In this document: positions 25,045 through 32,853 of the stretch, piece after piece
Position numbering within the stretch: the first letter of the stretch is position 1
Layout: each line of letters opens with the position of its first letter
Assembly: GCA_963737015.1 (NCBI GenBank)
Contig: CAVTQZ010000002.1
Location: 248,001-312,000 of the forward strand
Source of the DNA: CAVTQZ01 sp963737015
GTDB lineage: Bacteria > Actinomycetota > Acidimicrobiia > Acidimicrobiales > UBA8190
Reading direction: 5' to 3'
Length of the DNA: 64,000 bases
Notes under the pieces: generated by a model
What the model saw: the letters and a program-made list of their open reading frames with translations, nothing else
Databases searched by the model: none
Told to the model about the DNA's origin: nothing
Translations under genes and position numbers: made by a program

Positions 25045-27114
25045 GTGCTCGCAGACGTCGTTCGTGAAGCTGCAAAGCGCTACGGGGACAACCCGCTCTA
25101 CGTGAGCTCCGAGGGCACGAGCTTCTCGTACGCACAGCTCGACCGCCTTTCTGAGTCGGTGGCGGCCGCGCTCATCGGCCGCGGCGTGGGAGTGGGGGAC
25201 GTCTTGGCGGTCCTCGTCGCCTCCGGTCCGGCTTATGCCGTCGCATATGCGGCAGCCGCCAAGATCGGAGCGATAACCGCCGGAGTCAACGATCGGTTGT
25301 CCGCCTTCGAGCGCTCCCGCTGTCTGGAAATCGTGCGGCCGAGGTTCGTGATCGCAGCGCGGGGCAGCCCCATTTCGGAAGACGTCGCAGGAACCGTGAA
25401 GGACACGGAGATCGTGGAGGTCGAGGTCGGGGTTCCTCCTGACGACCTATACAGCGAACTGCGCGGTGCTTCTGCGTTGCCCGACCTGCCGCCCGACCCG
25501 GACCGGCCGATCGCGATCGTCTTCACCTCGGGAACAACCGGACAGCCGAAAGGTGCAGTGTTCGCGGACCGACAGCTCGACGCGGTAAGCCTCGCCGATG
25601 GCGACTTGGCCTGGGGTGCCGGTGGCCGCTCCCTCTCGAACACTTCGTTCGCCCACGTCGGTTACATGAGCAAGTTCCCTCAGGCGCTCCGAAGCGGAGG
25701 CACCACCTTCTTCATGAGGAGATGGAACGCGGTGGAAGCTCTGGAGCTGGCGGAGCGGCATCGGGTCACCGTTCTCGGTGGAATACCCACACAGATGGAG
25801 CTGATGTTGCGCCACGAGCGGTTCGACAGGACTGATCTCTCGAACGTGAGACTCGTCTCGATGGGAGGAAGCCCATCGACAGCCGCTCTCGTACGCGAAT
25901 CACGCAAACGACTCGGCGTACCCGTCATCGTGCGTTACACGTGCACCGAAGCGGCGATCGGCACGGGCACAGACCCCGATGCGCCCGACGAAGATGCAGA
26001 GGAGACCGTCGGGCGTCCCCGCACCGGGGTCGAGTTGAGCATCCGCGATGACTCCGACAGAACGGTTCCGAACGGGGAGACCGGCCAGGTTTGTCTGCGA
26101 TCGGCTGCAGTGATGCGTCGCTACTACCTGGACGAAGACTCCACCGCCACAGCGCTCTCCGGCGACGGATACGTGCGGACGGGGGATCTCGGGTTCGTCG
26201 ACGAAAAGGGCCGGTTACGTTTGACCGGCCGCGCAAAGGACATGTACATCCGCGGCGGTTACAACGTCTTTCCTCTGGAGGTAGAAGACGCGCTGGCCGA
26301 CCACCCGAAGGTCGCGCATGTGGCCGTCACTCCGCGGCCCGACCCCGTCATGGGGGAGATCGGTGTCGCTGTCGTGGTACCGCTTCGAGCGGATGACGCT
26401 CCGTCGCTCGAGTCGCTCAGGGACCACGCGCGCCGCAGGCTCGCCTCGTACAAGCTTCCGGAGGACGTTGTCATGACCGACGAGCTTCCGCGCACCCCCA
26501 TGGAGAAGATCGATCGCCGCTTCCTGGCGGCACTCGTCCGCGACGCCAAGTCCGGCAGGTCCGCCGAGCGCCCCGAACCCGGGCGCCCCGAACCCGGGCG
26601 CGAAGGGACGAGAGCCGGCCGTCAGGAGGTCGTGGAGGTACCACGGCCTGAAGCAGCCGCAGTGGCCCTCGGCTCGAGGGCCCGCACGGTCACCAGTGCC
26701 ACTGCCATGAGCCGTCGGTCGTGTCCGGAATCGACGACGCGCACCTCGGCGACGGCGTCGCGCCCGCCGCGTCTTAGAACGGTCCCGGTCGCCTCCACCG
26801 GACCGATCCGCCCAGGCGCGAGGAACGACAAGGCGATGTGCTCTGTGGCGACCAGCTGCCCTCCGAAGGACATGGCGCACGCGGACGCGCCCGCCACGTC
26901 CACGAGCGTTCCCACCACTCCACCTTCGATCGCGCCCGAGGGACCGCAGAGGTCGGGGCGAAGGTCGAGCGCCACGGTGACACGGGAATGCCCCGTGTCC
27001 GCAACGCCGACATCGGATCCACCTCGCCCCGCCGGCCTGCTCCATCTCAGACCGAGGGACCTCTGGAAAGCCGTCCCGACCTCCGACGATTTATCCGATC
27101 CTGATTTCATGTGA
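25045..27114 (+). CDS. Acyl-CoA synthetase with anomalous antisense read-through tail
   Basis: AMP-dependent ligase; the catalytic part is about 520 residues: P-loop FTSGTTGQPKGA, YTCTEAAIGTG, GYVRTGDLG, GRAKDMYIRGGYNVFPLEVE and the terminal PRTPMEKIDR with the catalytic Lys. No stop follows. The frame crosses a doubled RPEPG repeat and continues about 170 residues through the complementary strand of a thioesterase gene, ending at 27114. That tail (rich in Arg, Ser, Thr, Pro) has antisense composition and no family resemblance, so the natural end was probably near 26610. A lost stop or a sequence error is likely. Start GTG 25045 is tentative. Confidence 0.83.
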   Translation: MLADVVREAAKRYGDNPLYVSSEGTSFSYAQLDRLSESVAAALIGRGVGVGDVLAVLVASGPAYAVAYAAAAKIGAITAGVNDRLSAFERSRCLEIVRPRFVIAARGSPISEDVAGTVKDTEIVEVEVGVPPDDLYSELRGASALPDLPPDPDRPIAIVFTSGTTGQPKGAVFADRQLDAVSLADGDLAWGAGGRSLSNTSFAHVGYMSKFPQALRSGGTTFFMRRWNAVEALELAERHRVTVLGGIPTQMELMLRHERFDRTDLSNVRLVSMGGSPSTAALVRESRKRLGVPVIVRYTCTEAAIGTGTDPDAPDEDAEETVGRPRTGVELSIRDDSDRTVPNGETGQVCLRSAAVMRRYYLDEDSTATALSGDGYVRTGDLGFVDEKGRLRLTGRAKDMYIRGGYNVFPLEVEDALADHPKVAHVAVTPRPDPVMGEIGVAVVVPLRADDAPSLESLRDHARRRLASYKLPEDVVMTDELPRTPMEKIDRRFLAALVRDAKSGRSAERPEPGRPEPGREGTRAGRQEVVEVPRPEAAAVALGSRARTVTSATAMSRRSCPESTTRTSATASRPPRLRTVPVASTGPIRPGARNDKAMCSVATSCPPKDMAHADAPATSTSVPTTPPSIAPEGPQRSGRRSSATVTRECPVSATPTSDPPRPAGLLHLRPRDLWKAVPTSDDLSDPDFM
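26569..26598. repeat. 15-bp direct tandem duplication at the end of the ligase domain
   Basis: CGCCCCGAACCCGGG occurs twice in tandem (26569-26583 and 26584-26598), encoding RPEPG-RPEPG in the ligase frame. It lies exactly where the catalytic domain should end and just before the 3' end of the convergent thioesterase gene. Confidence 0.85.
26622..27110 (-). CDS. PaaI-like hotdog thioesterase
   Basis: A 162-residue hotdog-fold protein, probably hydrolysing an aromatic or other acyl-CoA. The core GPSGAIEGGVVGTLVDVAGASACAM carries the family's Glu-GG-helix pattern, then TEHIALSFLAPGRIGPVEATGTVLRRGGRDAVAEVRVVD. ATG 27110 is chosen because sequence beyond it crosses the regulatory gap; ATG 27140 region starts would read through the divergent MerR promoter. 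The whole gene lies antisense within the extended frame of the ligase. It is divergent from a MerR regulator across 28 bp, so regulation by that protein is likely. Confidence 0.82.
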   Translation of the reverse strand: MKSGSDKSSEVGTAFQRSLGLRWSRPAGRGGSDVGVADTGHSRVTVALDLRPDLCGPSGAIEGGVVGTLVDVAGASACAMSFGGQLVATEHIALSFLAPGRIGPVEATGTVLRRGGRDAVAEVRVVDSGHDRRLMAVALVTVRALEPRATAAASGRGTSTTS

Positions 27115-27133
27115 CATAGTTTGATGTAACATA
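27109..27133. promoter_or_regulatory. Paired ATGTNACAT palindromes between divergent thioesterase and MerR genes
   Basis: ATGTGACATA (27109-27118) and ATGTAACATA (27124-27133) are a direct repeat of period 15, and each is a near-perfect ATGT-N-ACAT palindrome. The first covers the thioesterase start codon and the second covers the -10 box of the MerR gene. The block is strikingly A+T-rich for this genome. It is a likely operator for the adjacent regulator. Confidence 0.65.
27127..27132 (+). promoter_or_regulatory. Leaderless -10 box for the MerR gene
   Basis: TAACAT lies exactly six bases before ATG 27139, the arrangement of actinobacterial leaderless promoters, and no Shine-Dalgarno is present. 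It is embedded in the second ATGTNACAT palindrome. Confidence 0.6.
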
Positions 27134-27138
27134 TCTTC

Positions 27139-27630
27139 ATGGTCAACTCAGCCCGCCGGGAGGTCCGGGAGTCGTCGTTCACGATCGACGACCTGGCGAG
27201 AGAGGCGGGGACCAGCGTGCGCAACGTCCGGGCCCTGCAGGGGTTCGGGCTCGTCCCGCCCCCGTCGATCGCGGGGCGCACCGGGTACTACGGACCCGGA
27301 CACCTCCTTCGCCTCCGGGCTGTGCTGAGGCTTCAGGAGGACGGCTTCTCACTCGCCGCACTGCGCAGACTGTTCAGCGCCTGGGAGACCGGCAGGACGC
27401 TCGAGGAAGTGCTCGGACTTTCCCGGGTTCACGAGCCGGTGGCGGGCGCGGACGGTCACGGTCCCGCGGAGCCCGACGGGTTCGCTCCCGATCCGTTCGA
27501 GGGATTCGGGCATCAGAGGCGCGCGGGGCGAAGAGCCCGGCTCTTCGTGGTCCCCACCACGATCATGGGCGAGGAGAGCGGGTCGCGCCGTTCGCAAGAC
27601 CGCGTCATTTCGAAGGAGGCGGCCTCATGA
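27139..27630 (+). CDS. MerR-family transcriptional regulator
   Basis: A 163-residue regulator. Residues about 14-85 form a winged helix of MerR type: FTIDDLAREAGTSVRNVRALQGFGLVPPPS, then GRTGYYGPGHLLRLRAVLRLQEDGFSLAALRRLF. The position usually YY is RNVRALQGFGL, as in a known actinobacterial subset. No metal-binding cysteines follow, so a metal sensor is unlikely. The C-terminal half is short and low-complexity. Its stop overlaps the next gene's ATG (ATGA), and the divergent thioesterase shares its promoter gap, so it probably controls both. Confidence 0.85.
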   Translation: MVNSARREVRESSFTIDDLAREAGTSVRNVRALQGFGLVPPPSIAGRTGYYGPGHLLRLRAVLRLQEDGFSLAALRRLFSAWETGRTLEEVLGLSRVHEPVAGADGHGPAEPDGFAPDPFEGFGHQRRAGRRARLFVVPTTIMGEESGSRRSQDRVISKEAAS

Positions 27631-28415
27631 GCGACGAGAACGAGAAGGAGGTCGAAGACGTCTTCGCCGCGCTCGGGGCGGAGCACCGACAGACGGCTCG
27701 CATGCTGGAGACTTTGAACGAGTCCGACTGGCTCCTTCCGACGCGATGCGAGGGCTGGAACGTGTCGGACGTCGTGCTGCACCTCGCACAGACCGACGAG
27801 CTGGCGGTCGCGTCGTTGCGAAACGAATTCGAAAGCTCGCTCGCGGACCTGGGACGAGCCAGCGCCACGGCCGGCGACGTGGACGAGGGCGCGGCCGCGA
27901 TGGTCGAGCTCGAGCGCGGCCTCGACCCCGAAGATCTGCTCGAACGCTGGAAGGTGGCCACGGCCAGGCTTCGTGACGAGCTCGAAGAATCGGACCCTTC
28001 GCGGCGCGTCCAGTGGGTCGCAGGCCTCCTGTCGGTCAGGACGCTCGCCACGACCAGGCTCGCCGAGACGTGGATCCATGCCGGGGACGTCTCATCGGCC
28101 CTGAGCACCGAACACCTGTCGGCCGAGAGGCTTCGTCACGTCGCCCGCCTCGCTTGGCGCACACTGCCTTACGCGTTCTCCCGCGCCGGCAGGACGATGA
28201 AGGGACCAGTGGCGTTCGACCTGCGGGGCCCTTCCGGCGCCAGATGGTCGTTCGTTCCGGAGGAGGACGGCGGGGAACCCGCGACGACGGTCCGCGGAGA
28301 AGGTGTGGAGCTGTGCCTGGTCGCCGCAAGACGGCTCGAGGGGTCGACGAGCTCGCTTTCCGCTCATGGACCCGATGCCGACGCGGTGCTCTCATTGGTG
28401 AGGACCTACGCCTGA
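27627..28415 (+). CDS. Maleylpyruvate isomerase / mycothiol-dependent family (DinB-like) protein
   Basis: A 262-residue protein of the DinB-like, mycothiol-dependent maleylpyruvate isomerase superfamily. The N-terminal bundle has LNESDWLLPTRCEGWNVSDVVLHLAQTDELA, which contains the metal-ligand His of the four-helix fold (the typical pattern is GW...D...H), and a second His at TWIHAGDVSSAL. The C-terminal part (VAFDLRGPSGARWSF... LVAARRLEG) fits the SCP2-like lobe seen in the family. Mycothiol dependence would agree with an actinomycete host. The actual reaction is unknown; coupling to the MerR gene suggests shared control. Confidence 0.8.
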   Translation: MSDENEKEVEDVFAALGAEHRQTARMLETLNESDWLLPTRCEGWNVSDVVLHLAQTDELAVASLRNEFESSLADLGRASATAGDVDEGAAAMVELERGLDPEDLLERWKVATARLRDELEESDPSRRVQWVAGLLSVRTLATTRLAETWIHAGDVSSALSTEHLSAERLRHVARLAWRTLPYAFSRAGRTMKGPVAFDLRGPSGARWSFVPEEDGGEPATTVRGEGVELCLVAARRLEGSTSSLSAHGPDADAVLSLVRTYA

Positions 28416-28456
28416 GAGCCTTAGATCGTCCAGCTCCCGGCGGGCGCATGTCGAAC

Positions 28457-28474
28457 CCTGACGCAAGTGTCAGC
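28457..28474. promoter_or_regulatory. Operator-like palindrome CCTGAC-N6-GTCAGC
   Basis: CCTGACGCAAGTGTCAGC, one mismatch from the full CCTGAC-N6-GTCAGG. It lies upstream of the DUF35/thiolase pair. Its right arm falls where the -35 hexamer would be for the -10 box at 28492-28497, so binding would be expected to repress. Confidence 0.6.
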
Positions 28475-28491
28475 TGTCTCACCTCGTGCCG

Positions 28492-28497
28492 TATCAT
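28492..28497 (+). promoter_or_regulatory. Candidate -10 box TATCAT for the DUF35/thiolase operon
   Basis: TATCAT ends nine bases before ATG 28507, consistent with a leaderless or very short-leader message; no Shine-Dalgarno precedes the ATG. Confidence 0.5.
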
Positions 28498-28506
28498 CTC
28501 CCGCCG

Positions 28507-28938
28507 ATGTCAGCCGCCGGCCCCGCCATCAGACTCCTGCCACGCCTCGACGACCTGAACCGCTTCTTCTGGACGGGCGGAGCCGACGACTCGCTTCAAT
28601 TCCTGCGGTGCAGCGGATGCCGCAGCTACGTGCACCCCCCCATCCCCGGCTGCCCGTTCTGCGAGGGAGGAACGCTCGCCCCCGAGAAGGTGAGCGGGCA
28701 CGCCACCCTGCATTCCTTCACCGTGAATTACCAGCAATGGATACCGGGCTCCGAGCCGTACGTGATCGGCCTGGTGAGCATCGCCGAGCAGGAGGACGTA
28801 CGCCTCACGACCAACATCGTCGAATGCGAACCGGAAGATCTCCGGATCGGAATGGAGCTCGAGGTCGTCTTCGAGCCGAACGGGGACGTGTGGCTCCCCC
28901 TGTTCCGTCCGATGCGTGACGCGAGAAGCGAACGGTGA
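28507..28938 (+). CDS. DUF35 / Zn-ribbon OB-fold protein
   Basis: A 143-residue partner protein with zinc-ribbon cysteines in FLRCSGCRSYVHPPIPGCPFC (two CxxC pairs) and an OB fold (ATLHSFTVNYQQWIPGSEPYVIGLVSI). It precedes and overlaps the thiolase-like gene (GTGA at 28935-28938), the order seen in sterol side-chain retro-aldolases where the DUF35 chain donates part of the acyl-CoA site. ATG 28507 is chosen; GTG 28486 would start within the promoter. The ordered aromatic PYVIGLV segment is typical of the acyl-CoA-binding OB fold. Confidence 0.88.
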   Translation: MSAAGPAIRLLPRLDDLNRFFWTGGADDSLQFLRCSGCRSYVHPPIPGCPFCEGGTLAPEKVSGHATLHSFTVNYQQWIPGSEPYVIGLVSIAEQEDVRLTTNIVECEPEDLRIGMELEVVFEPNGDVWLPLFRPMRDARSER

Positions 28939-30164
28939 TCCTTCGCGAGCGTGAGCTTCTCGAGCGCAGGACGATCATCTCGGGTATCGGCCAGTCGGAG
29001 GTGGGCCGCCGGCTCGGACGCGGCGACCTCGACCTGACGCTCGAAGCATGCAGGCGCGCCGTCGCGGACGCAGGGCTCGGGCTCGGGGACATAGACGGGC
29101 TCTCGACTTATCCCGGAGGCGGGATGGGACCCCCGGGATTCGGTGGCCCACCGAGCCCCGACGTGCACGACGCGCTGAGGCTCAGGCTCAACTGGCACGA
29201 CGGCGGAATCGAGGGGCCGGGTCAGCTGCGCGCGATCTTCGCCGCGTGCATGGCGGTCGCCGCGGGCCTCGCGCGCCATGTTCTCGTGTACAGGACGGTC
29301 ACCGAAGCCACGGCGCAGGGATCGGGCGGACGTTCGGGGATCGCGGGACCGGTGGGTGACGGCGCAGCCTCGAAGGCGATGCCGCGCTTCGGTGGCTTCA
29401 TGCAGTGGCTCCTGCCGTTCGGCGCGATGTCGGCTGCGAACTGGTGCGCACAGATCGCACAGCGCAGGATGCACGAGTTCGGCCTAACCCGAGAGCAACT
29501 GGCCCAGATCGCGATCAACGGCCGCCGCAACGCGGCGAAGAACGAAAAGGCGATCTACAGAGACCCGATGAGCGTCGAGGACTACCTGCAGGCGCGCATG
29601 ATCTCCACACCTCTGTGCCTCTTCGACTGTGACGCCCCGTGCGACGGTTCGACGGCGGTCGTCGTCTCACACGCCGACTACGCGCCCGACACACCGAACG
29701 GGGCGTGCCACATAAACGCGGTCGGGACCGCGGCTCGGGGCAGACCGAGCTGGGACCAGTTCGACGACATGACGACCTTCACCGCGCGCGACGCGGCTGC
29801 GAGCATGTGGGAGCGGACGGAGCTGACCCCCGCCGACGTCGACGTCGCGGAGCTCTACGACGGCTTCAGCATCCTCACGATGGTGTGGCTCGAGGAGCTC
29901 GGGTTTTGCGGTAAGGGAGAGAGCGGCGACTTCGTCGCAGACGGAAAGCGGATAGCGCTCGACGGGCCCCTCCCCCTGAACACGAGCGGCGGCCAGCTCT
30001 CGTCGGGCCGGCTTCACGGCTTCGGCCTGCTCCACGAGGCCTGCGTGCAGCTGCGCGGGGAAGGCGGCGAGCGTCAGGTGCCGGGGGGGCCCTCGGTCGC
30101 GGCCGTCGCCGCCGGGGGCGGCCCGATCGCCGGCAGCCTCATCCTGACCACAGGACCTTCCTAG
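28935..30164 (+). CDS. Thiolase-fold protein, Ltp2/retro-aldolase-like
   Basis: A 409-residue thiolase-superfamily protein. The N-terminal half (IISGIGQSEVGRRLGRG... LSTYPGGGMGPP) and the C-terminal NTSGGQLSSGRLHGFGLLHEACVQLRG match the class in which the GHP His motif is replaced and the enzyme cleaves a carbon-carbon bond by retro-aldol chemistry with a DUF35 partner. A Cys is at the normal nucleophile place (IFAACMAVAAG). The GTG start overlaps the DUF35 stop, so stoichiometric co-translation is expected. Substrate unknown; a branched or cyclic beta-hydroxyacyl-CoA is the best inference. Confidence 0.86.
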   Translation: MILRERELLERRTIISGIGQSEVGRRLGRGDLDLTLEACRRAVADAGLGLGDIDGLSTYPGGGMGPPGFGGPPSPDVHDALRLRLNWHDGGIEGPGQLRAIFAACMAVAAGLARHVLVYRTVTEATAQGSGGRSGIAGPVGDGAASKAMPRFGGFMQWLLPFGAMSAANWCAQIAQRRMHEFGLTREQLAQIAINGRRNAAKNEKAIYRDPMSVEDYLQARMISTPLCLFDCDAPCDGSTAVVVSHADYAPDTPNGACHINAVGTAARGRPSWDQFDDMTTFTARDAAASMWERTELTPADVDVAELYDGFSILTMVWLEELGFCGKGESGDFVADGKRIALDGPLPLNTSGGQLSSGRLHGFGLLHEACVQLRGEGGERQVPGGPSVAAVAAGGGPIAGSLILTTGPS

Positions 30165-30167
30165 AGC

Positions 30168-30198
30168 GCCCGGGGTCCTCCGGGCCCTTCCGGGGCCC
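30168..30198 (+). terminator. GC-rich hairpins after the thiolase gene
   Basis: GCCCGG-N6-CCGGGC (30168-30185) overlaps an alternative hairpin GGGCCC-N5-GGGCCC (30182-30198). No T-tract follows, which is usual in such genomes. The position, a few bases after the stop and before the next promoter, suits transcription termination. Confidence 0.5.
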
Positions 30199-30230
30199 TC
30201 TGCGGGGCTTACGCGTGGCTCTCCGAGAAA

Positions 30231-30248
30231 CCTGACACCGGTGTCAGG
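30231..30248. promoter_or_regulatory. Perfect 18-bp palindrome CCTGAC-N6-GTCAGG
   Basis: CCTGACACCGGTGTCAGG is self-complementary over all 18 bases. It ends three bases before the TACGAT -10 box of the acyl-CoA dehydrogenase, so it occupies the spacer of the promoter. It is one of the three best copies in the window. Confidence 0.75.
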
Positions 30249-30251
30249 GAC

Positions 30252-30257
30252 TACGAT
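30252..30257 (+). promoter_or_regulatory. Leaderless -10 box TACGAT
   Basis: TACGAT is followed by six bases and then GTG 30264, the classic leaderless spacing; this decides the start codon. Confidence 0.6.
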
Positions 30258-30263
30258 CCCGGT

Positions 30264-31464
30264 GTGCGACTCGGCTACGACGAAGACACCGAGGCCTTCC
30301 GAGCCGAGCTGAGGACCTGGATCGAAGCGAACCTCCCCTCGGCCGAGGAGCGCACGGAACCTGTCAGGTCCTCGGCGCACATCCCCGGTTGGGCCCGGGA
30401 CTGGCAGCGCAAGTTGTTCGACGATGGCTGGCTGGTGCCCGGCTGGCCGCCCGAGCTCGGCGGGCGCAACGCGACCCCGGTCCAGCAGATGGTCTACTTC
30501 GAGGAGGTCGCCCGCCTCGGCGTACCCCGCAGCTGCAACCCTCAGGGGCTCTCGATAATCATCCCCTCGATCCTCGACTTCGGGACCGAGGAACAGAAGC
30601 AGCTCTACGTTCTGCCCACCCTCAAAGCAGAGATCAGCTGGTGCCTCGGCATGAGCGAACCCGACGCAGGTAGCGACCTCGCTGGACTGCGCACGCGCGC
30701 CGAGCTGCACGGCGACGTATTTGTCGTCAACGGACAGAAGGTGTGGACATCCGGCGCGCACGACGCCGACTACAGCTTCTGCTTCGTGCGGACCGACCCC
30801 GACGCTCCGAAGCACGCGGGCTTGAGCGTCTTGATCATCGACATGGGCTCGAAGGGGATAGAGATCCGTCCCATAGCCGAGCTCACCGACCCGAACCGGT
30901 CCGACTTCAACGAGGTCTTCTTCACCGACGTCGAAGTCCCGAAGCAGAACCTCGTCGGCGAGCTCAACCACGGCTGGTCGCTGGCACGGGGCTCGCTCGC
31001 GCACGAACGGGCGATGTTGTGGATCGACCAGGCCGTCGGGCTCGAGAGGATCCTCGAGCGCGTGGTGGAGACCGCCACGAAGCCGCTTCCCGGCGGCGCA
31101 TTGCTCGCCGAGGAACCGAAGTTCCGCGACACGGTCGCGCGGGCGTACGTGAAGTCGCAGGCACTCAGACTCCTCGGGTACAGGGGTTTCGCAAAGTTCG
31201 CGAAGGGGATGGCCTCACCCGAGCACTCGGTGCTGAAGCTCCTCGCCAGCGAGTTGCGGCGCGACCTCGCGCTGGACGTCGGTGAGGCGCTCGGCCCGGT
31301 CGGGCTCGACCGCAGCCGCCACGACGCGCCCACACTTGTCGCGTGGCGACGACGAGTCGTGGCTGGTCCACTGGCTTCAGTCGTTCTCCCAGACGATCGC
31401 CGGCGGTACCTCGGAGATACAGCGCAACATCATCGCCGAGCGCGTGCTCGGGCTGCCGCGCTGA
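30264..31464 (+). CDS. Acyl-CoA dehydrogenase, C-terminus frameshifted
   Basis: An acyl-CoA dehydrogenase of about 400 residues. The N-terminus RLGYDEDTEAFRAELRTWIE and the motif WCLGMSEPDAGSDLAGLRT are in the starting frame, which then runs out of family sequence and ends at 31472. The normal ending (SFSQTIAGGTSEIQRNIIAERVLGLPR) is in the next frame, ending at 31464. Removing one base near 31344 (the T in GTCGCGTGGCGAC) joins DAPTLVA to GDDESWLVHWLQ. So this is a single-base insertion, real or from sequencing. If real, the loss of the GTSEIQ segment should impair FAD and subunit contacts. Confidence 0.85.
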
Positions 31465-31486
31465 CAAGCTGACAGCCCCGCCGCGG

Positions 31487-31523
31487 ACCGGCACAAAAGC
31501 GTAAGACCAGCACAAAGTGTAAG
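31487..31523. repeat. Imperfect direct repeat upstream of the PaaK-like ligase
   Basis: ACCGGCACAAAAGCGTAAG (31487-31505) is followed at once by ACCAGCACAAAGTGTAAG (31506-31523). The end of the second unit forms the AAGGAG ribosome-binding site (31521-31526) for ATG 31531. The block is A-rich against its surroundings. Confidence 0.75.
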
Positions 31524-31530
31524 GAGCTAC

Positions 31531-32853
31531 ATGCCTGAATACGGGCCCGAGGTGCTCGGGCCGCCATCTCGTGATCCGGACCAGAAGTTCTGGGACCCAC
31601 AGATCCAGACGATGGAGCCCGCAGCGCTGCGTCAGCTCCAGAACGAACGTCTTCGAACTCTGATGCGCAAGGTGTTCGAGAGGCCCGTCCCTTTTTTCAA
31701 GGAGAAGCTCACGGCGGCGGGGATCGCCGGCCCCGAGGACGTGAAGACCGTCGAGGACCTCTCGCGTGTGCCGTTGACCGTCAAACAGGAACTGCGTGAT
31801 TCCGAGGCCGCGGAACCACCGTTCGGCTCCTACCGCTTCACCGAAGCGCGCGCCGCCGTTCGCATCGGCACATCCACCGGAACGACCGGCATGCCGACCA
31901 TCTCGTTCTGGACCCGACGCGACCTGTGGATCGAGTACGAATGCTCGGCCCGCACGTGGTGGCGGATGGGCTACCGCCCCGGGATGATCGTCACCCACGC
32001 GCACCCCGCCTACCTGTACGGCGGAGGCCCGATGCTCTCGGGCTCGTACGAGTACTTCGGGATGCTCAACATCTGGGTGCCGCCGCCCGACACCGACGAG
32101 CTTGCCGAACAGGGCCTGCGGTTCTGGACGAGGGTGAAGCCCGACATCCCGTTCATGGGCTTTTCAACCGGACGATTCTTCGAGGTCGCCTCCAAGGTCG
32201 GGATAGACCCGAAGGACGCGGGCCTCGAGTTCAAGTCCATGCCCGGCTTCGGTCTCGGCAAGGGATTCCCGCTCATGACCGCCGGGGCGGAGTGCTTCGC
32301 GTACGTGGGCGGTGCGTGCGGGAAGCTCCCGGGGGCGCATCTCGCCGAGGACTTCGCGATCGTGCAGGCGGTGGATCCCGAGACCGGCGAGGAGGTGCCC
32401 GACGGGCAGTGGGGACATCTCGTCGTCACCACGCTCGATCGCGACAACGGGCTGTTGCGTTATGACGTCGAGGAAGCGTGCGCGATCATGCGCGAGCCCT
32501 GCCCGTGCGGTGAGACCAGTGTGAGGGGTCTGTGGGGAGGGCGCTTCAAGGATCTCGTCGCCGCGCAGGGGAAGTGGTTTCAACCCGACGAGATCGCATC
32601 GGCACTGCGGACTGTGGCGGACGTCTGCGATCCGACCCTCGAGTGGCAGATGGTGAAACCCACCGAGGAGGCCGCTGCGGTCGTGGTGCGCGTCGAGAAG
32701 GGCAAGGGTGCCTCTTCCGAGGATGCCGAGGTGGCGCGGCGCTGTGCCGAAGCAATCCGCAGCTCGGTCGGCATCGAGACGGCCGTCCACGTGATGGAAC
32801 GCGAGAGCCTCCCGCGTTCGGGATACAAGAGCACCCGTCTGGTCGAGTCTTGA
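31531..32853 (+). CDS. Phenylacetate-CoA ligase (PaaK)-like protein
   Basis: A 440-residue adenylate-forming enzyme of the PaaK group, expected to make a CoA thioester of an aryl or related acid. Recognisable parts are FWDPQIQTMEPAALRQLQNERLRTLMRKV at the N-terminus, the phosphate loop IGTSTGTTGMPTISFW, the second-domain GEEVPDGQWGHLVVTTLDRDNGLLRYDVEE with the PCPCGETSVRGLWGGR block, and a terminal LPRSGYKSTRLVES. The ribosome-binding site AAGGAG precedes the ATG. Its TGA overlaps the TTG start of the next ligase, so two ligases of different class are co-translated. Confidence 0.86.
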   Translation: MPEYGPEVLGPPSRDPDQKFWDPQIQTMEPAALRQLQNERLRTLMRKVFERPVPFFKEKLTAAGIAGPEDVKTVEDLSRVPLTVKQELRDSEAAEPPFGSYRFTEARAAVRIGTSTGTTGMPTISFWTRRDLWIEYECSARTWWRMGYRPGMIVTHAHPAYLYGGGPMLSGSYEYFGMLNIWVPPPDTDELAEQGLRFWTRVKPDIPFMGFSTGRFFEVASKVGIDPKDAGLEFKSMPGFGLGKGFPLMTAGAECFAYVGGACGKLPGAHLAEDFAIVQAVDPETGEEVPDGQWGHLVVTTLDRDNGLLRYDVEEACAIMREPCPCGETSVRGLWGGRFKDLVAAQGKWFQPDEIASALRTVADVCDPTLEWQMVKPTEEAAAVVVRVEKGKGASSEDAEVARRCAEAIRSSVGIETAVHVMERESLPRSGYKSTRLVES

